Assembly (NCBI GenBank): GCA_030248135.1
Contig: JASANC010000765.1
Span: 1-64,000, forward strand
Length of the DNA: 64,000 bases
Origin: Theristus sp. LFF4_11
Taxonomy: Eukaryota > Nematoda > Chromadorea > Monhysterida > Xyalidae
Direction of reading: 5' to 3'
The position numbers were made by a program, and so were the translations under genes. Below, in pieces: positions 1 through 12,435 of the stretch (positions are counted from its first letter, which is position 1; each line of letters opens with the position of its first letter). The notes beneath the pieces are model-generated. The model searched no databases. It saw only the letters and a program-made list of their open reading frames with translations, and had not been told where the DNA came from.

Positions 1-3000
1 TGACGAAAAAGTCAAAATTTATGTAAATTGTTCATTTTCGAGTGTGCAACAGAGTCCATAAAACTCAAAACTCCACAGATATTGGAAAATCCAACTATTC
101 AGCATTAAAGAAAAAGTGCCGTTAGTGCTGGGCACTTGGATTTTAAAATTTTAACATTACACGTTTTCCGGAGACTTTTGAACATTTTGAAAATGAGCCA
201 TTTTGCAAAATTTTGAATTGTTTTGTGCGCGGCACTCACACAGGTCGTAGTCTGAGTCCGGTTTTATTTATTTTTCAGTTGCGCACACGTCCGTAGAAAA
301 CGTCACTTTTCTGGAGTCTTTTTAAAGTCGGTAAATGGGCACTTTTTGGTAGCCATTTTGAGTTTCCGTGTTACTACCCGTCTCATAAGTCCTAGTCTGA
401 AGCTGGTTAAAATTTAAAACAATGTGGGAACAATCTGCCGTTAGTGTTGGCACTTGGATTTTTAAAATTTTACATTAGACGTTTTCTAAGATATTTGGAA
501 CACCTGGAAACAAAGGAATTTTGGGAAATTTTGATTTGTTTTGTGCGCGGCACTTACACAGATCATAGTCTGAGCCCGCTTTTATTTTTTTCAGTTGCAC
601 ACACGTCCGTAGTATATTGCTATTCACTTTGTTTTCTTATTTGAAAATTCTATATTTTTCTGGATTTTTTATATTTTTTGTGCAAGGGGTGTTTTTGACG
701 AAATTTAGCATTTTCGACAGAGCGGTAGTGAAACCAGTTCTAGTCTGAGCTTGGTTGGACGTAATTTAAATAAGACAACAAGTTGGCTTTATGATAGAAT
801 AGATTTGACACAAAATGAAAGTTTGGCTTGTTTTATGGAGTCTTTTTAAAGTCGGTAAATGGGCGCTTTTTGGTGTCATTTTGAGTTTCCGTAGTAGCTA
901 AAGTCTCATGGGTCCTAATCTAAACCTGGTTAAGGTTTAAAACAATGTGGGAACAATCTGCTGTTAATGCTGGGCACTTTGATTTTTTAAATTTTGCATA
1001 AGACCGTTTTCCGAGAGACTTTTCAACATTTGAAAAATGAGCAATTTTTGCAAAATTTTGAAATGTTTTTGTGCTCGGCACTCACACAGGTCATAGACTA
1101 ACCCGATTTTATTTTTTCCGGTTGCGCTCACGTCCGCAGTATATCGCTATCTACTTTGTTTTTTTTATTTGAAGAGTGTAGGTTTTTTTGGATTCTTTTT
1201 AATTTTTTGTGCGAGGGGTATTTTCGACAAAATTTAGCATTCTCGACAGACAGCCATAACCATTCACTATGTCAGTTTCAAACAAAAAGGTGAAAGAGAC
1301 AAGTTTTAACCCAACTGGGTAAATTGGGGTAAACAAAAACACCAGTTTTCAAAAACCAAAATCAGATCAACTTTCAGCGGCGTAGAAAATTCCGAGAACA
1401 ATTCAACAACAGTTTACAAGTGGTAGTTCTGCACACCAAAAAAGAGACGTCTACAGAAAAACCACAATAAAGAATTTTTATCCATTTATAAGGGTAAATC
1501 AATTGGGTCAATTGTCAACGTTTAAATACAGATATAGATTCAGCGCATTCGGGTACTCCTAGAAAGTGAAGTTTTAAAGACTGCTTTTAAAGCTTATTTG
1601 TTCCTATGAAACGAAAACGTCTGAAAAAAGGCAGCAAAATCCATGTTTCACCCATTGATGAAAGAAAATGGTCCTTGCTACAAGAGAATAACGGATTCAA
1701 GCACAGCGGTTGTGAAGCTAGTTAGAAAATTCTTTTAAAAAAAAATCCACACTTAAAATTTGAAATTAAAACAAAAAAAAACACTGGAAAACTCTGCAAA
1801 ATGTCTTTTGCAAAATTTTGAGCAAAAAATGCCTGGAGCCAAAAATTTCAAGTCAAGATTCGGCTTGTCGCAAGCTCTAGATTTTCGGAGAATTAAAAAA
1901 TTCAAATTAAAAGTTGTTTCTATTGGTTTTTCACTGTGGTAACGAAAAACGCATGAAAAAAAAAGCGGTCCCGTCACGACCCACAACGAGAATGTTGCCA
2001 TGTTCACGAAAAAATATCTCTTTTTTTGCGCCTCTATTGGTCAAATTCGAACATCGACCTCTCAAAATGATCGCAGTCGGGGACAAAGCATTTGTTTTCG
2101 GCCATAAAAACTTTTTTGGCTCCAAAATAATTATTACTTTTGGCCAAAAAACCGATTTTTGAAGAAAAATAAGCTTGATTTTTAAAATTGTTTTATTTTT
2201 TTAAAAAAACATAGTGGGTTACAAAAACAACAAAGTAGACAGCGACGTGCTTACGGAGACGTGTGTGCAACTGAAAAAAAAAATAAACCGGGCTCAGACT
2301 ATGACCTGTGTGAGTGCCGCGCACAAAAAAATTCCAAATTTTTGCAAACTTGCTCATTTTTTAAATGTTCAAAAAGTCTCCAGAAAACGTCTTATGGTAA
2401 ATTTTAAAAATCCAAGTGCCCAGCACTAACGGCGCGTTGCTCCCACATTGTTTTAAACCTTATCCAGGTTCAGACTAGGACTTATGAGACGGTAGTAACA
2501 CGAAAACTCAAAATGACACCAAAAGGTCCCAATTACCCGCTTTTAAAAAAGACACAAGAAAACCCGCCCATTTTTTTGTGTCAACTCTTCTCTCTTAAAA
2601 AGCAACCTTTTTTTTCATTTGAAATACGTCCGCAGTATATTGCTATTTACTTTGTTTTTTTTATTTGAATAGTCTATATTTTTTTGGATTTTTTTTATTT
2701 TTTTGTGCAAGGGGTGTTTTCGACGAAATTTAGCATTTTCGACAGAGCGGCAGTGGAAACAGTTCTGGTCTGAGCTTGCTTGGACGTCATTTCAATGAGA
2801 CAATAAGTTGGCTTTATGATAGAATAGATTTGACACAAAAAGAAAGCTTGGCATGTTTTCTGGAGTCTTTTTAAAGTCGGTAAATGGGCACTTTTTGGTG
2901 TCATTTTGAGTTTTCGTGTTACTACCGTCTCATAAGTCCTAGTCTGAACCTGGATAAGGTTTAAAACAATGTGGGAGCAACGCGCCGTTAGTGCTGGGCA

Positions 3001-4133
3001 CTTGGATTTTTAAAATTTTACATAAGACGTTTTCTGGAGACTTTTGAACATTTAAAAAATGAGCAAGTTTGCAAAATTTTGAATTGTTTTGTGCGCGGCA
3101 CTCACACAGGTCATAGTCTGAGCCCGGTTTATTTTTTTTCAGTTGCACACACGTCTCTAGCACGTCGCTATCTACTTTGTTTTTTTTGTAACCCAACTAT
3201 GTTTTTTTTTAAATAAAACAATTTAAAAAATCAAGCCTATTTTTCTTCAAAAATCGGTTTTTTGGCCAAAAGTAATAATTATTTTGGGCCAAAAAAGTTT
3301 TTATGGCCGAAAACAAATTCTTTGTCCCCGTGCGATCATTTTGAGTGGTCGATGACCCAATTTGACCAATGTATGCGCAAAAAAAGCTATGGCCCGCATC
3401 ATGGCAACATTCTCGTGTGGTCAGTGACGGGACCCTGCTTTTTTCATACGTTTTCATTCCACAGTGAAAAAAACAATAGAAACAACTTTTAATTTTAATT
3501 TTTAATTCTCCAGGGGGGTTTAGAGATTGTGCAAGCCGAATCTGACTTTAAATTTTTGCCTCGGGCATTTTTTGCCCTAAAATTTTGCAAAAACATTTTT
3601 AGCGTTTTCCAGTGTTTTTTTTTGTTTTAATTTCTAATTTTAAGTGTGGATTTTTTTAAAAGAATTTTCTAATAGCTTCACAACCGCTGTGCTTGAATCC
3701 GTTATTATATTTTGTAACGGACCATTTTCTTTCTCAAAAATGGGTGAAACATGGATTTTTTGCCTTTTTTCAGACGTTTTCGTTTCATAGTAACAAATAA
3801 GCTTTAAAACAATCTTTAAAACCACTTTCTAGGAGTACCCGAATGCGCTGAATCTATATCTGTAGTTAAATTTTACAATTGACCCATTATTTACCCTTAT
3901 AAATGGATAAAAAATCTTTATTGTGGTTTTTCTGTAGACGTTTTTCTTTTTGTGTGCGAACTACACTTGTAAACTGTTGTTAATTTGTCTCGGGAATTTT
4001 CTACGCCGCTGAAGTTGATCTGTTTTTGGTTTTTGAAACTGGTGCTTTTGTTTACCCCAATTTTACCCAGTTGGGTTAAAACTGTCTCTTTCACCTTTTT
4101 GTTTGAAACTGACATAGTGAATGGTTATGGCTG
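1..4133. repeat. Complex inverted/direct repeat cluster
   Basis: Two long arms mirror each other. About 1256-2550 reappears inverted at about 2864-4133, around a spacer of roughly 300 bp. The outer edge of each arm carries the same AT-rich sequence (ATGTCAGTTTCAAACAAAAA at about 1268, and its complement near 4110). In addition, about 620-1200 recurs as a direct repeat at about 2640-3180, and the block at 120-300 resembles 2990-3160. Short ORFs here are shared between copies and carry no recognisable domain. This is a decayed fold-back or nested DNA-transposon cluster. I see no gene; it may lie inside an upstream intron of the CHORDC1 gene that follows. Confidence 0.75.
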
Positions 4134-4150
4134 AAACGTAAAAGTTATGG

Positions 4151-5760
4151 CTTGAAATGATGTGCGTTTTGAAGACCTCGCGGAGTTTTTTCACGTACAC
4201 TGCGTTAAAATCAAGGGACTTTTACATATTTTCGGTGGTAAGCTTTGGAAAATTGCTTTTTTTTTGTTCTTTTTGTTTTCCTTTAAAAACATCGTTTTCA
4301 AGTAAAACTATCGTAAAACTCGCAAATAACGCCCCTAAAAATAAACAAGCCACCCGAACTAGGGTTTTTGGGTATGCTGAACTCGAATCTGATGTTTATT
4401 TTTTTACTCCTTTTTGTGGGTGCTCTAAATTCAGCAATTTTGATACATTTTGCTCATTTTCTCCGCAGTTTTTTTGCTCGATCAGTATTTTGTTGGCGTT
4501 TTCAAATGTGATGGCTCTGAAACTTGAAAAAAGTTATTTTGTATATCTAGAGTGTAAAATGATTCAGTTTTCGCGAACAAATTTGCTCATCGACAGATTC
4601 GTAACAGACAAGTTTAAGTCCCTTTAACCATTCACTATGTCAGTTTCAAACAAAAAGGTGAAAGAGACAGTTTTTACCCAACTGGGTAAAATTGGGGTAA
4701 ACAAAAGCACCAGTTTTAAAACCAAAAACAGATCAACTTAAGCGGCGTAGAAAATTCCCGAGTCAAATTAACAACAGTTTACAAGTGTAGTTCGCACACA
4801 AAAAGAAAAACGTCTACAGAAAAATTACAATAAAGATTTTTTACCCATTTATAAAGGTAAATAATGGGTCAATTGTAAAATTTAACTACAGATATAGATT
4901 CAGTGCATTCGGGTACTCCTAGAAAGTGGTTTTAAAGATTGTTTTAAAGCTTATTTGTTACTATGAAACGAAAACATCTAAAAAAGGCAAAAAATCCATG
5001 TTTTACCCATTTTTGAGAAAGAAAATGGTCCGTTACAAAATATAATAACGGATTCAAGCACAGCGGTTGTAAAGCTATTAGAAAATTCTTTTAAAAAATC
5101 CACACTTAAAATTAGAACTTAAAACAAAAAAAACACTGGAAAACGCTAAAAAATGTTTTTGCAAAATTTTAGGGCAAAATATGCCCGAGGCAAAAATCTA
5201 AAATCAGATTCGGATTGCGCAATCTCGAAAACCCCTGGAGAATTAAAAATTAAAATTAAAAGTTGTTTCTATTGTTTTTTTTCACTGTAGAATGAAAACG
5301 TATGAAAAAAGCAAAAAATCCGCATTTTACCCCTTTTTGGGTGAAAGCAAGTGGTCAGTTGCAAAATATGAAAACGGATTCAAGTACAGCGGTTGTAAAG
5401 CTGTTATAAAATAGCATTTTAAATAAAATCCACGCATAAAATTAAAACACTAAAACAAAAAACACTGAAAAACGCAAAAAACATGTTTTTGCCCAATTTA
5501 AAGGCAAAAAAATGCCCGGGGCAAAAATCTAAGTTCAGATTCAAATTCAGCTACCCCGAAAAACCCCCTGTAGAACTAAAAATGAAAATCAAAAAATTGT
5601 GTTTATGAGCTCAAAAACATGTTTTACAAAAAATAGCAAAATTTTTCAAAAAAAGTAATTTTGCGAAGCTTACCACGGAAAATAGGAAAAAGTCCCTTTA
5701 TGTAGTGTACGTGTAAGTGAAAGAGCTCCGCGAGATCTTTAAAACGCACACTATTTCAAG
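4151..5760. mobile_element. 1.6-kb element with ~95-bp terminal inverted repeats
   Basis: The left end (4151-4250) begins CTTGAAATGATGTGCGTTTT. The right end (about 5665-5760) is its imperfect reverse complement, ending AACGCACACTATTTCAAG. The inverted repeats run about 95 bp. The interior (from about 4626) holds a forward copy of the sequence that starts at 1256, so the 1-4133 cluster and this element share a family. A 156-codon ORF at 4157-4627 starts inside the left inverted repeat, is Phe/Ser-rich and matches no transposase I recognise. Probably a non-autonomous DNA transposon. I could not establish a target-site duplication. Confidence 0.65.
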
Positions 5761-6065
5761 CCCTAGCTTGTTTGCACCAATGTTGAAAATGCTGGTTGAA
5801 AATGGTATACTTTGCCAAAAATGGGAAAAAATCGAGGGTTTTTTGACTTATAAGCCCTAAAAGTGCTGCAAATAGGGGGAATTAAGGTATGGTTGCTAAA
5901 TGAAAATGAAGCGCCTTGTTGAGTTGTACAACCCCCTACCCTTAGTTGGAATATGATTCCATGGCCCGGCACTTCCATACAAAACCCCCCCACTTTTTCG
6001 TGCAATCGGCGTTAAATTTCCAAAATGTGCACGTGTGTTTCTCCAAGTAGTGGTCTGTTTTGCAG
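5761..6065. other. Non-repeat stretch before CHORD exon
   Basis: About 300 bp with no recognisable exon. It ends in a good 3' splice site (pyrimidine-rich GTCTGTTTTGCAG) and is best read as the end of an intron whose upstream exons are not in the window. Confidence 0.5.
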
Positions 6066-8250
6066 CAGTACGACAGTGGAGTCAGTGCCGACGATGACTG
6101 CATGCACCACCCGGGCGTCCCTGTGTTCCACGAAGGCTGCAAATTCTGGTCGTGTTGCAACCGCAAAACAACCGACTTCAATTCGTTTCTGAGTCAAGAA
6201 GGATGTACAAGAGGCGCGCACAATTGGATCGGACCGGTTGGTTTACATTCAGACGAAAACGGCTGAAAAACAAACATGACGATCGCGTAATATCACACCA
6301 TTTGGCAGTCCCCGATTTGTTTTGGCGAGAGCTGCAAACAGGGAAAGGCAACTACAGGACGGGGTGGTCCATGAGTAGTGATACCAACGTTAAACGTTGT
6401 AACTCGCCAACCGTTCAAGTATTTAACCAATTATTTTAAAAAGTTAAACCTAGATTTGCTGCAATTTTCAATCAGAAATTATCAAACGGTTTCACCTTGA
6501 CTTACTTGACTTAGTTCGTCGCTCCGCGTAGCGCGGATGCCGCTGTTCGGGCGTCGACGCCGTTCACGACCGCCCCAGTTTTGCACGTGATCGCCTCGAT
6601 GTTTGCCTGTCGTCCGCACTCTCCTGAATTGTACGGTACTAGCTGGTACTAGCTGCTGTGGTCGCTTCGTTTCTCAGCCGCCTCCGAACGCGGAAACAGA
6701 ATGCGCCCGCTCGCATTGGCATAGAGTGGTTTGGTGTCAGTTGTGATCTGCCGCCACGTCACTTTTGGTCGCCGTCGTGTCCGTCGCGAGTGGCGCTGCG
6801 CGCACGTCATACGGCTCGGTTGCATACGTGCCACAGACGTCGCAGCTGAATCAACCTGAGCGATTTCGCCCTGAGTGTTCGCCTTTGGCCCAAATGCGCG
6901 ACGGTGCACAGTTTTATTTGTGGCGCGATAAAACCAATGGCTGCCGGTGATGGAACGAAGTCACTGATTGTCTTGCACTTTTATTTTATTGAGTGTTGAA
7001 TTGTTCAACGAGCACAATTCACAGCCGTAGAGCAGCGACGAGCGGATGCACGCCGAGTACACTGTTGTTGTTGTTGTTGTTCATCGCCCAGATGTCGTAT
7101 TGCTCGGGTCCGTTAAATATACCGAGGAAGCATGCAGTGTTGACCGGATCGGTCTGGAACGCTGTTGTTGTGAACACGGTAGGTTGTTGCGCACACGAGA
7201 ATCGGTGGTTCACGTCGTGGGCTGTTTGATGGCACCGCGGGCTGGCGTTTACGATTGCAGTATTGACACGCGACTTATAGCTGTTGATTGTTGAGTAGCC
7301 CGAGCGGAGTTGTGTCATTTTGCAGCGAGCTTCTCTTGGTAGTTTGGTGTCCGAGTGGTTGACGGCCGGTGGCGAGCGGTCCAAGCACTTTGTTCGGTCC
7401 ATATGAGGCAACTGAGTTGTTGACGTAGTATTGTATGTATGGATGGCTTTGGTGATGTTGGCGTTTGCGCTCGCAGCCGATTCAAGGATCTGGTTGAGTG
7501 TTTGATCGTATTTGCTCTGAAGAGTGTGTTTCATGTTGCGAGTACGCTCGTGCCTTTACACTAAAAATTAGTTGAACTTTGCGAAATAAAACTTGTTAGT
7601 AGTAAAATAAAAAAATGCTAAAATTTTAGCCAAAACGGCTAAACGGTTGGTGAGCTGCGCAGCACTTCAAAGTTGGTATCACTACTTACAGATCACCCTG
7701 TAGATCAGTAGCTTGAGACTGGGTTAGAAAGGACAGGGATCTGATTGCCCCAAATAGGTTACACAAAGCTGGATTTTTCAGTAACTTCAAAACAAATGTT
7801 CGTTTTTTAATTCTGTTTCATTGGTGTTGCGTTTGCAGCCTGGCGGTGATGCGCGTAGTTCTCAGTGTCGATTCGAATGGTACCAAGCGGGCAACACAGT
7901 TGTGATCACAGTGTACTCGCGTGGTGTTGTGCCAGATCGCTGCAGTCTCAGTGCGACCCCGATTAACATCCAGGGCAACATTGTGCACGCCTATGGCGAC
8001 AGCAGTTTTCCAATTGACTGGCCGCTCTGGGGGGTATGCGGCGGTGCCATTATGACAAAATGTTGGACATTCTCTTTTAGTGGTCATATTTGATGCAGCA
8101 ATTTGCCGTTTCTTTTTTCAGGCGGTTACCACCGATTCTATCAGCGTTCGACTGCTGGCTAACAAGGTTGAAATCAAGATGACAAAAAAGGACCCAGTGT
8201 CTTGGCCTCGACTTTGCTTCAACGACAAGATCGACGGCAACAACTTGTAA
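6066..8250 (+). CDS. CHORD- and CS-domain protein (CHORDC1/morgana), 3' part
   Basis: Three exons are visible: 6066-6236, 7839-8033 and 8122-8250 (stop TAA), 164 codons in all, every junction in phase 0. Exon one encodes most of the second CHORD zinc-binding domain, with the family signature [10 protein letters not shown] followed by [12 protein letters not shown] and a Cys-Thr-Arg-Gly-Ala-His block. The remaining CHORD ligands (QCRFEWYQ) open the next exon. Exons two and three form the p23-like CS domain, ending in a [14 protein letters not shown] strand. In animals CHORDC1 is an HSP90 co-chaperone that restrains ROCK and centrosome duplication. The first CHORD domain and start codon are missing. 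No such exon occurs in the 6 kb of repeats upstream, so the 5' half is either beyond the window or lost. AATAAA lies at 8621-8626. Confidence 0.88.
6355..7700. mobile_element. Tc1/mariner-type element in CHORDC1 intron
   Basis: The left end reads CAGGACGGGGTGGTCCATGA. The reverse complement of the right end reads CAGGGTGATCTGTAAGTAGT, and both continue into GATACCAAC. TA flanks each end (6353-6354 and 7701-7702), the target-site duplication expected of Tc1/mariner elements. The element sits inside the intron between the CHORD exon and the CS exons. The interior has a 171-codon ORF on the minus strand (7019-7534) that is not an obvious transposase. A related end occurs in the RhoGEF intron at about 35978. 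Confidence 0.7.
7019..7534 (-). CDS. Unrecognised 171-codon ORF inside the element
   Basis: An ATG-to-stop reading frame lies wholly inside the mariner-type element, antisense to CHORDC1. The product is Thr/Asn/Ala-rich, with an Asn run (NNNNNN) from a short trinucleotide repeat near 7064. No DDE/D transposase motif, helix-turn-helix or signal peptide is apparent. Chance frames of 130-170 codons occur elsewhere in this window, so it may be meaningless. It could also be cargo or a decayed element gene. Confidence 0.2.
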   Translation of the reverse strand: MKHTLQSKYDQTLNQILESAASANANITKAIHTYNTTSTTQLPHMDRTKCLDRSPPAVNHSDTKLPREARCKMTQLRSGYSTINSYKSRVNTAIVNASPRCHQTAHDVNHRFSCAQQPTVFTTTAFQTDPVNTACFLGIFNGPEQYDIWAMNNNNNNSVLGVHPLVAALRL

Positions 8251-8620
8251 CGGATGCTGTTGAACGTTGGTTGGCATTGCGATTAATTTCCTGAGATCCA
8301 CCCAAATAACCTTCATAGTGGCTGTAACATTGTGAACGATCCGAATGAAAATGCTCTGGTCACAACTCTGCTGTGCTGTTGCTTGTTCGTTACATTTCAA
8401 ACATTTCTGAGCTGTTTTTGTTCACTGAGTTTCTTGTTGTTTTATCAAAATATTTATCCGACATTCGAAAAATTAGGAATTCATTTTTACTGTTCTTTTT
8501 TACATACCAGACCTAAATGTGCAGAACTTTCATACAAGTTGGTTTATAACATTTCTAAGTTTACCTCGTGGTGTGCTGCGTGCACTGTGTTCATGTTGCA
8601 CGCATGGCATAATGGCATTC

Positions 8621-8626
8621 AATAAA
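8621..8626 (+). terminator. Candidate poly(A) signal of CHORDC1
   Basis: AATAAA about 370 bp after the CHORDC1 stop codon, on the coding strand. It is the first perfect hexamer I noticed downstream. Confidence 0.5.
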
Positions 8627-9122
8627 ACTATGTCAGTGGGCGTGGCGTGCAGGTTCACATTCGTCACTTGCTTGCTCACTGCTTTGCTGCTTGCTGGATG
8701 TCGTTTAACTACTTTTTCGTCAGCAAAGCTACATTGTATATCGACGGCAGAACGTTTGAGCTCGACTTCTTTTTTGTCGTCGACCTCGACCACGGCAACT
8801 ACATTATCTAAAATTGCGGAAGACGCGTATAAACCGTAGAGAGCATGGATCTGTGTAAGCAGTCTGAAAAACTTCGATTCATAGCCGTTTTTATGTCTGA
8901 TGTGGCACACGGATACAAGTATAGATACATGAGAATTGTATTTATGCGCCGCGTTTGTTCTGCAGAACAACAAAATATTTTTATCAATTATCCTCTTCAG
9001 TTTCGTTTGAAATCACCACATGTGCTAATTTTTGTAAATTCTGTTGAGAAACAAAAAAATTTAAACAAATGTAAAACGATGCTGCATATAGCTATATCGT
9101 TGCTAACGTATGCACAGCTATA

Positions 9123-9384
9123 CCGTAAAGTCTTGCATATAAGGTTCCTCCCACTTATAAGACCCCCACCCAAAAGTGGGTGGAGTGTCACACGGCGGGA
9201 AACCAAAAAATTCAAAATTTTGACTTGGTCAAAATCCTCCCCCGTTTATAAGGCCAGGGATTCCTAATGTTCGCTTTATAAGACCTCCTCCCACTTATAA
9301 GGTTGTCACACGAAATTCCACTCTTTTCAGAAATTTTTAATTTTCAAATTTATACAAGGAGACCTTATATGCAAGACTTTACGG
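9123..9384. mobile_element. 262-bp MITE with ~25-bp inverted termini
   Basis: The left terminus CCGTAAAGTCTTGCATATAA is mirrored by the right terminus ending TTATATGCAAGACTTTACGG, with TA on both sides (9121-9122 and 9385-9386). Internally there are further near-palindromic blocks built on CCCACTTATAAGACC. It is too short to code. TA duplication suggests a Tc1/mariner-mobilised MITE. Confidence 0.7.
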
Positions 9385-9499
9385 TATGTACGTATGTACA
9401 CAGCTATATACAACAGTGACAAAAAATGTGTTGTCTTCTGTTGATTTTTACCCTCTGATTCGCACCTTACTTTGAAGTATCTGATACAATCCAGATCCT

Positions 9500-10290
9500 T
9501 AATCCTTAATCTGATACAATCCTTAATCCAGCGACAACTTGAAAATGGCTCTAGACGTTTTTGCTGGTGGGTTCCGTGCAAATTCAATGCTGTATAGCCA
9601 ACACCAGACGCAAACACCGTGCGTTTGCTTTTTTATATCAACACGTGTGTGTGTCAGCGGAGCAAAGTGCCAATGGTTGCTGTTGCTGTGCATGCTGGTT
9701 GGGGCAAACAGATTCAACAGTGAAAGCGTGTTTGTGCAGGGCTCATGCGTCCACACACACCTGTCCTTGGCAATGTTGTGCTGGTTGCACGTTCGATCAG
9801 TGCAGTGCACAACGTTCGTTGTTGGCAGACACACTTGTGTGCGTGTGCACGCATCACCGCAGCACTGCACTTTTTGTCTGTCTGCTGTGTTGTGCGTACG
9901 ATTGTTCTTGTGCACCGTCGATCGCAGTGCGTACGCTTGCTCAATGTGTTGCTGAGTTGATCGTTGTCGTGAGTGTGTGTGCGAATGATCTTGTTGCTGT
10001 GTGTTCGCATCGTCACCACTTCATGCGTTTTGATTGCAATTTTCCCCACACACCTCGTTGTTTTTGCGCGCATGCTGCGATTCCATGTAGTTTTTTCTGC
10101 AGTGCATCCTGCCACCTTTTGCTTTCTTGCGGTGTCGTCAACGACCAATGCACCTCCTCTTCCTCGAACGTTTGTGATCATCGTCGTGTGTTCTTCGCGC
10201 GGCCACACCGCGCACAAGATCATCTGGCACGATAATGCCGCATTGCTTTTAATAAGCAGTCACTTCGTAACGTTCGGAAATTTTATTTAA
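9500..10290. other. TG/CA-rich tract with open frames on both strands
   Basis: Composition is biased to TG/CA dinucleotides. As a result several frames on both strands stay open (for example + 9561-10235, 224 codons, Cys-rich; - 9714-10223, 169 codons). None shows a recognisable domain or clear splice boundaries, and no frame stands out from its antisense partner. I treat it as non-coding. Confidence 0.4.
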
Positions 10291-10299
10291 CTTATTAGC

Positions 10300-10540
10300 A
10301 ATTGTTTAGTATCTTTTATTTTGTCCCGATCACGAGACTCAATGCGCTCATAGGTAGGTAAACAGTTTCATGCGTGACGCTGCAATTCAAAAACGCTAAA
10401 GTGATCCGAGTCCCCTAAATAGGATTGGGTCACTTATGCTATTTTGAATTGGCACATAAAGATTGAAACTAGTTTCCTTTCAATGCCTGCAAACGCACTA
10501 AAGTCGCAGAACCGAAAAAAATTGATGACACTTCAGCTGT
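10300..10540. repeat. Dispersed repeat family A, copy 1
   Basis: Contains TAGGTAAACAGTTTCATGCG, GTGATCCGAGTCCCCTAAAT, GATTGAAACTAGTTTCCTTT and GTCGCAGAACC in that order. The same blocks recur at about 26225-26415, 38140-38450 and (weaker) 63125-63265. The centre is a short imperfect inverted repeat around the GAGTC/GGGTCAC motifs. No coding capacity. Confidence 0.7.
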
Positions 10541-12430
10541 ACAAATTCAAGGCAGTTTGAAAGGAAACCAGTGTCGATGATGATCACTAATTTTTATTTT
10601 ATTTGTGTGATAAACTTTTTTGTCGTAAAAAAATTCCGTTACATGAGACCGATGTTGTCGCGGGAGAGAAAATGTGATTTGATTTTGGTGTTGACCTTTA
10701 TCGGAGTGATAAAGATCTTCTGAGGGGAAAGTGTGCAGAGGCAGCGCGTGTGGTGTGTGTCTGAGCAGTGGGCACGCGGCGCACGTGCACCATTGCATTC
10801 GCCTGTGTGTCGTCTGTTCTGTTTACAGTCCGCAGCATTCAGTCTGTCCGCAACACCAACCACCGCTCTCTTTCTCGTCGTGTCGCACCGCACGTTGTTG
10901 AATACTTACGAATATACACATTTTATGTTGTTTGAACGTTTTATGTGTACACACCAACCACCACCACCACACGTTTTATTTCTTTTTGTGCTACAGCTCA
11001 GCTTCTAGCTGCAGTCTGCGTGTCGTCGTGGCTTTGTATCGAAATCCCTGCGCATATAACATTCTTCATAGGACAGTGCTTGTTTGATAGCGTTTTTGCT
11101 CACACACACACACAAACATTGCTTATATTTACATGTTTGGCTTGGCGTCACAGTCGGTCGAAAACGACTGTCCAGTCAGCGGCACGCACATTCCACAGAC
11201 CGTTGTTTTCTTGTCGTGCCTGTCAGGTTTTTGCTTTTGAAAATCTCATCGCAGTTCACTGTCGGCTATTGACTCATTAATTGTGAAGCTATGATTTCAA
11301 ATTTTTGTATTTGCTTCATTTTAAGGATTCAGATTAACTATTTTCATTCTTTCTGCTCTGAAAAGGTTTATCGACAAATCAATATTGTTTTGCCAAAGTT
11401 CAATATTTTTATTACCATTAGACACCGCATCAGCTTTGTACCTTCATTTCAAAGTTTTTCATTTGCGTAAAAAACTGCGATTTTGCGTGCAGCTGGGCTC
11501 GTTTTGATGTCTTAATGGTGTAACGCGAATCGCATTGAAATTTGTGGTCGCTATCGATGTTCGTTATTGCGCGCAAACCACATTCGACTGGTGAGTAAAG
11601 AACGAACAACAACAAGTGCTGCCGCGGGAGAAACGCTGGCTGGATGCCTGCCCCGTGCCCCTTGCGCGCAAGCAGCCGGCTCGACTGCGTGCTCCCGTGC
11701 CCTCGATGATCGCGCAAAATTGTTTGCACCGCGCAATTCACCTGCAAACAAAACACAAACAGCGTCGTTTTCGTCGGTTTATCGACACAGCCCGTGCTGC
11801 ATGCAACGTTCGCTGTGTGCAGATTTGACTTGACACCCATTTTAATCGGTGCACTCATTTCCTAGCCACATGCGTTGAATTTATGAAAACAAAATGAGAG
11901 ATAGGCGCATGTTAAAGTACTGATTTAACAATTACTGTATCTCAAGAGTAACTGACGCGTCAACTCTTTTTATTACAATAGTCTGTGTTCTCTAATCAGC
12001 GAAAGTGGTTCACGTTTTTTACACGTATATAAAACACTTTTGCAGCGGAGCAAAACTTTTTTGATTTTTTGGGAAGTGTGCGTCGTCATCTACAGTTTCC
12101 TAATGATTCTAAAGTAACTGTTAAGTGCAAGGTGATAAAAAATGTCATATTTTAAAACGCTTCGAATTCGCGACTGCATTGATGTCTGAAGCTAAAATTT
12201 GCATTACTTCAAGTCATTTGGTTGCCATTTGTTGTGTAAAAATTTCAGCCAAAAATAATTTTCTGGTAGACACAACGGTACTATTATCCAAAATTTTACA
12301 TTTTCACTGCTTTTTCATTTTCAAACATCGGAATACACGTCATCATTATCATTAAAGATTTCCTCTGGCAATATCACATCGTCTTCTGTTTTACTTACTG
12401 TCATCTGCTCCATAATTGTCTTGTTTTAGT
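10541..12430. other. Gap with no recognised gene
   Basis: About 1.9 kb of mixed sequence, including a CA-dinucleotide run at about 11100-11116. ORFs on either strand are short, overlap one another and show no domain. It probably contains the 5' flank of the Src-type gene, but I could not place a promoter. Confidence 0.4.
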
Positions 12431-12435
12431 CGCTT

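Noticed and set aside
8698..8811. 37-codon frame (MSFNYFFVSK...) and overlapping 147-codon minus-strand ORF
   Set aside because: Too short and ambiguous in strand. The plus frame looks protein-like but has no partner exon or domain; it could be a lone exon but I cannot support it.
9561..10235. 224-codon Cys-rich plus-strand ORF
   Set aside because: The TG/CA-biased tract keeps several frames open on both strands. The Cys spacing is irregular and there is no signal peptide or splice support.
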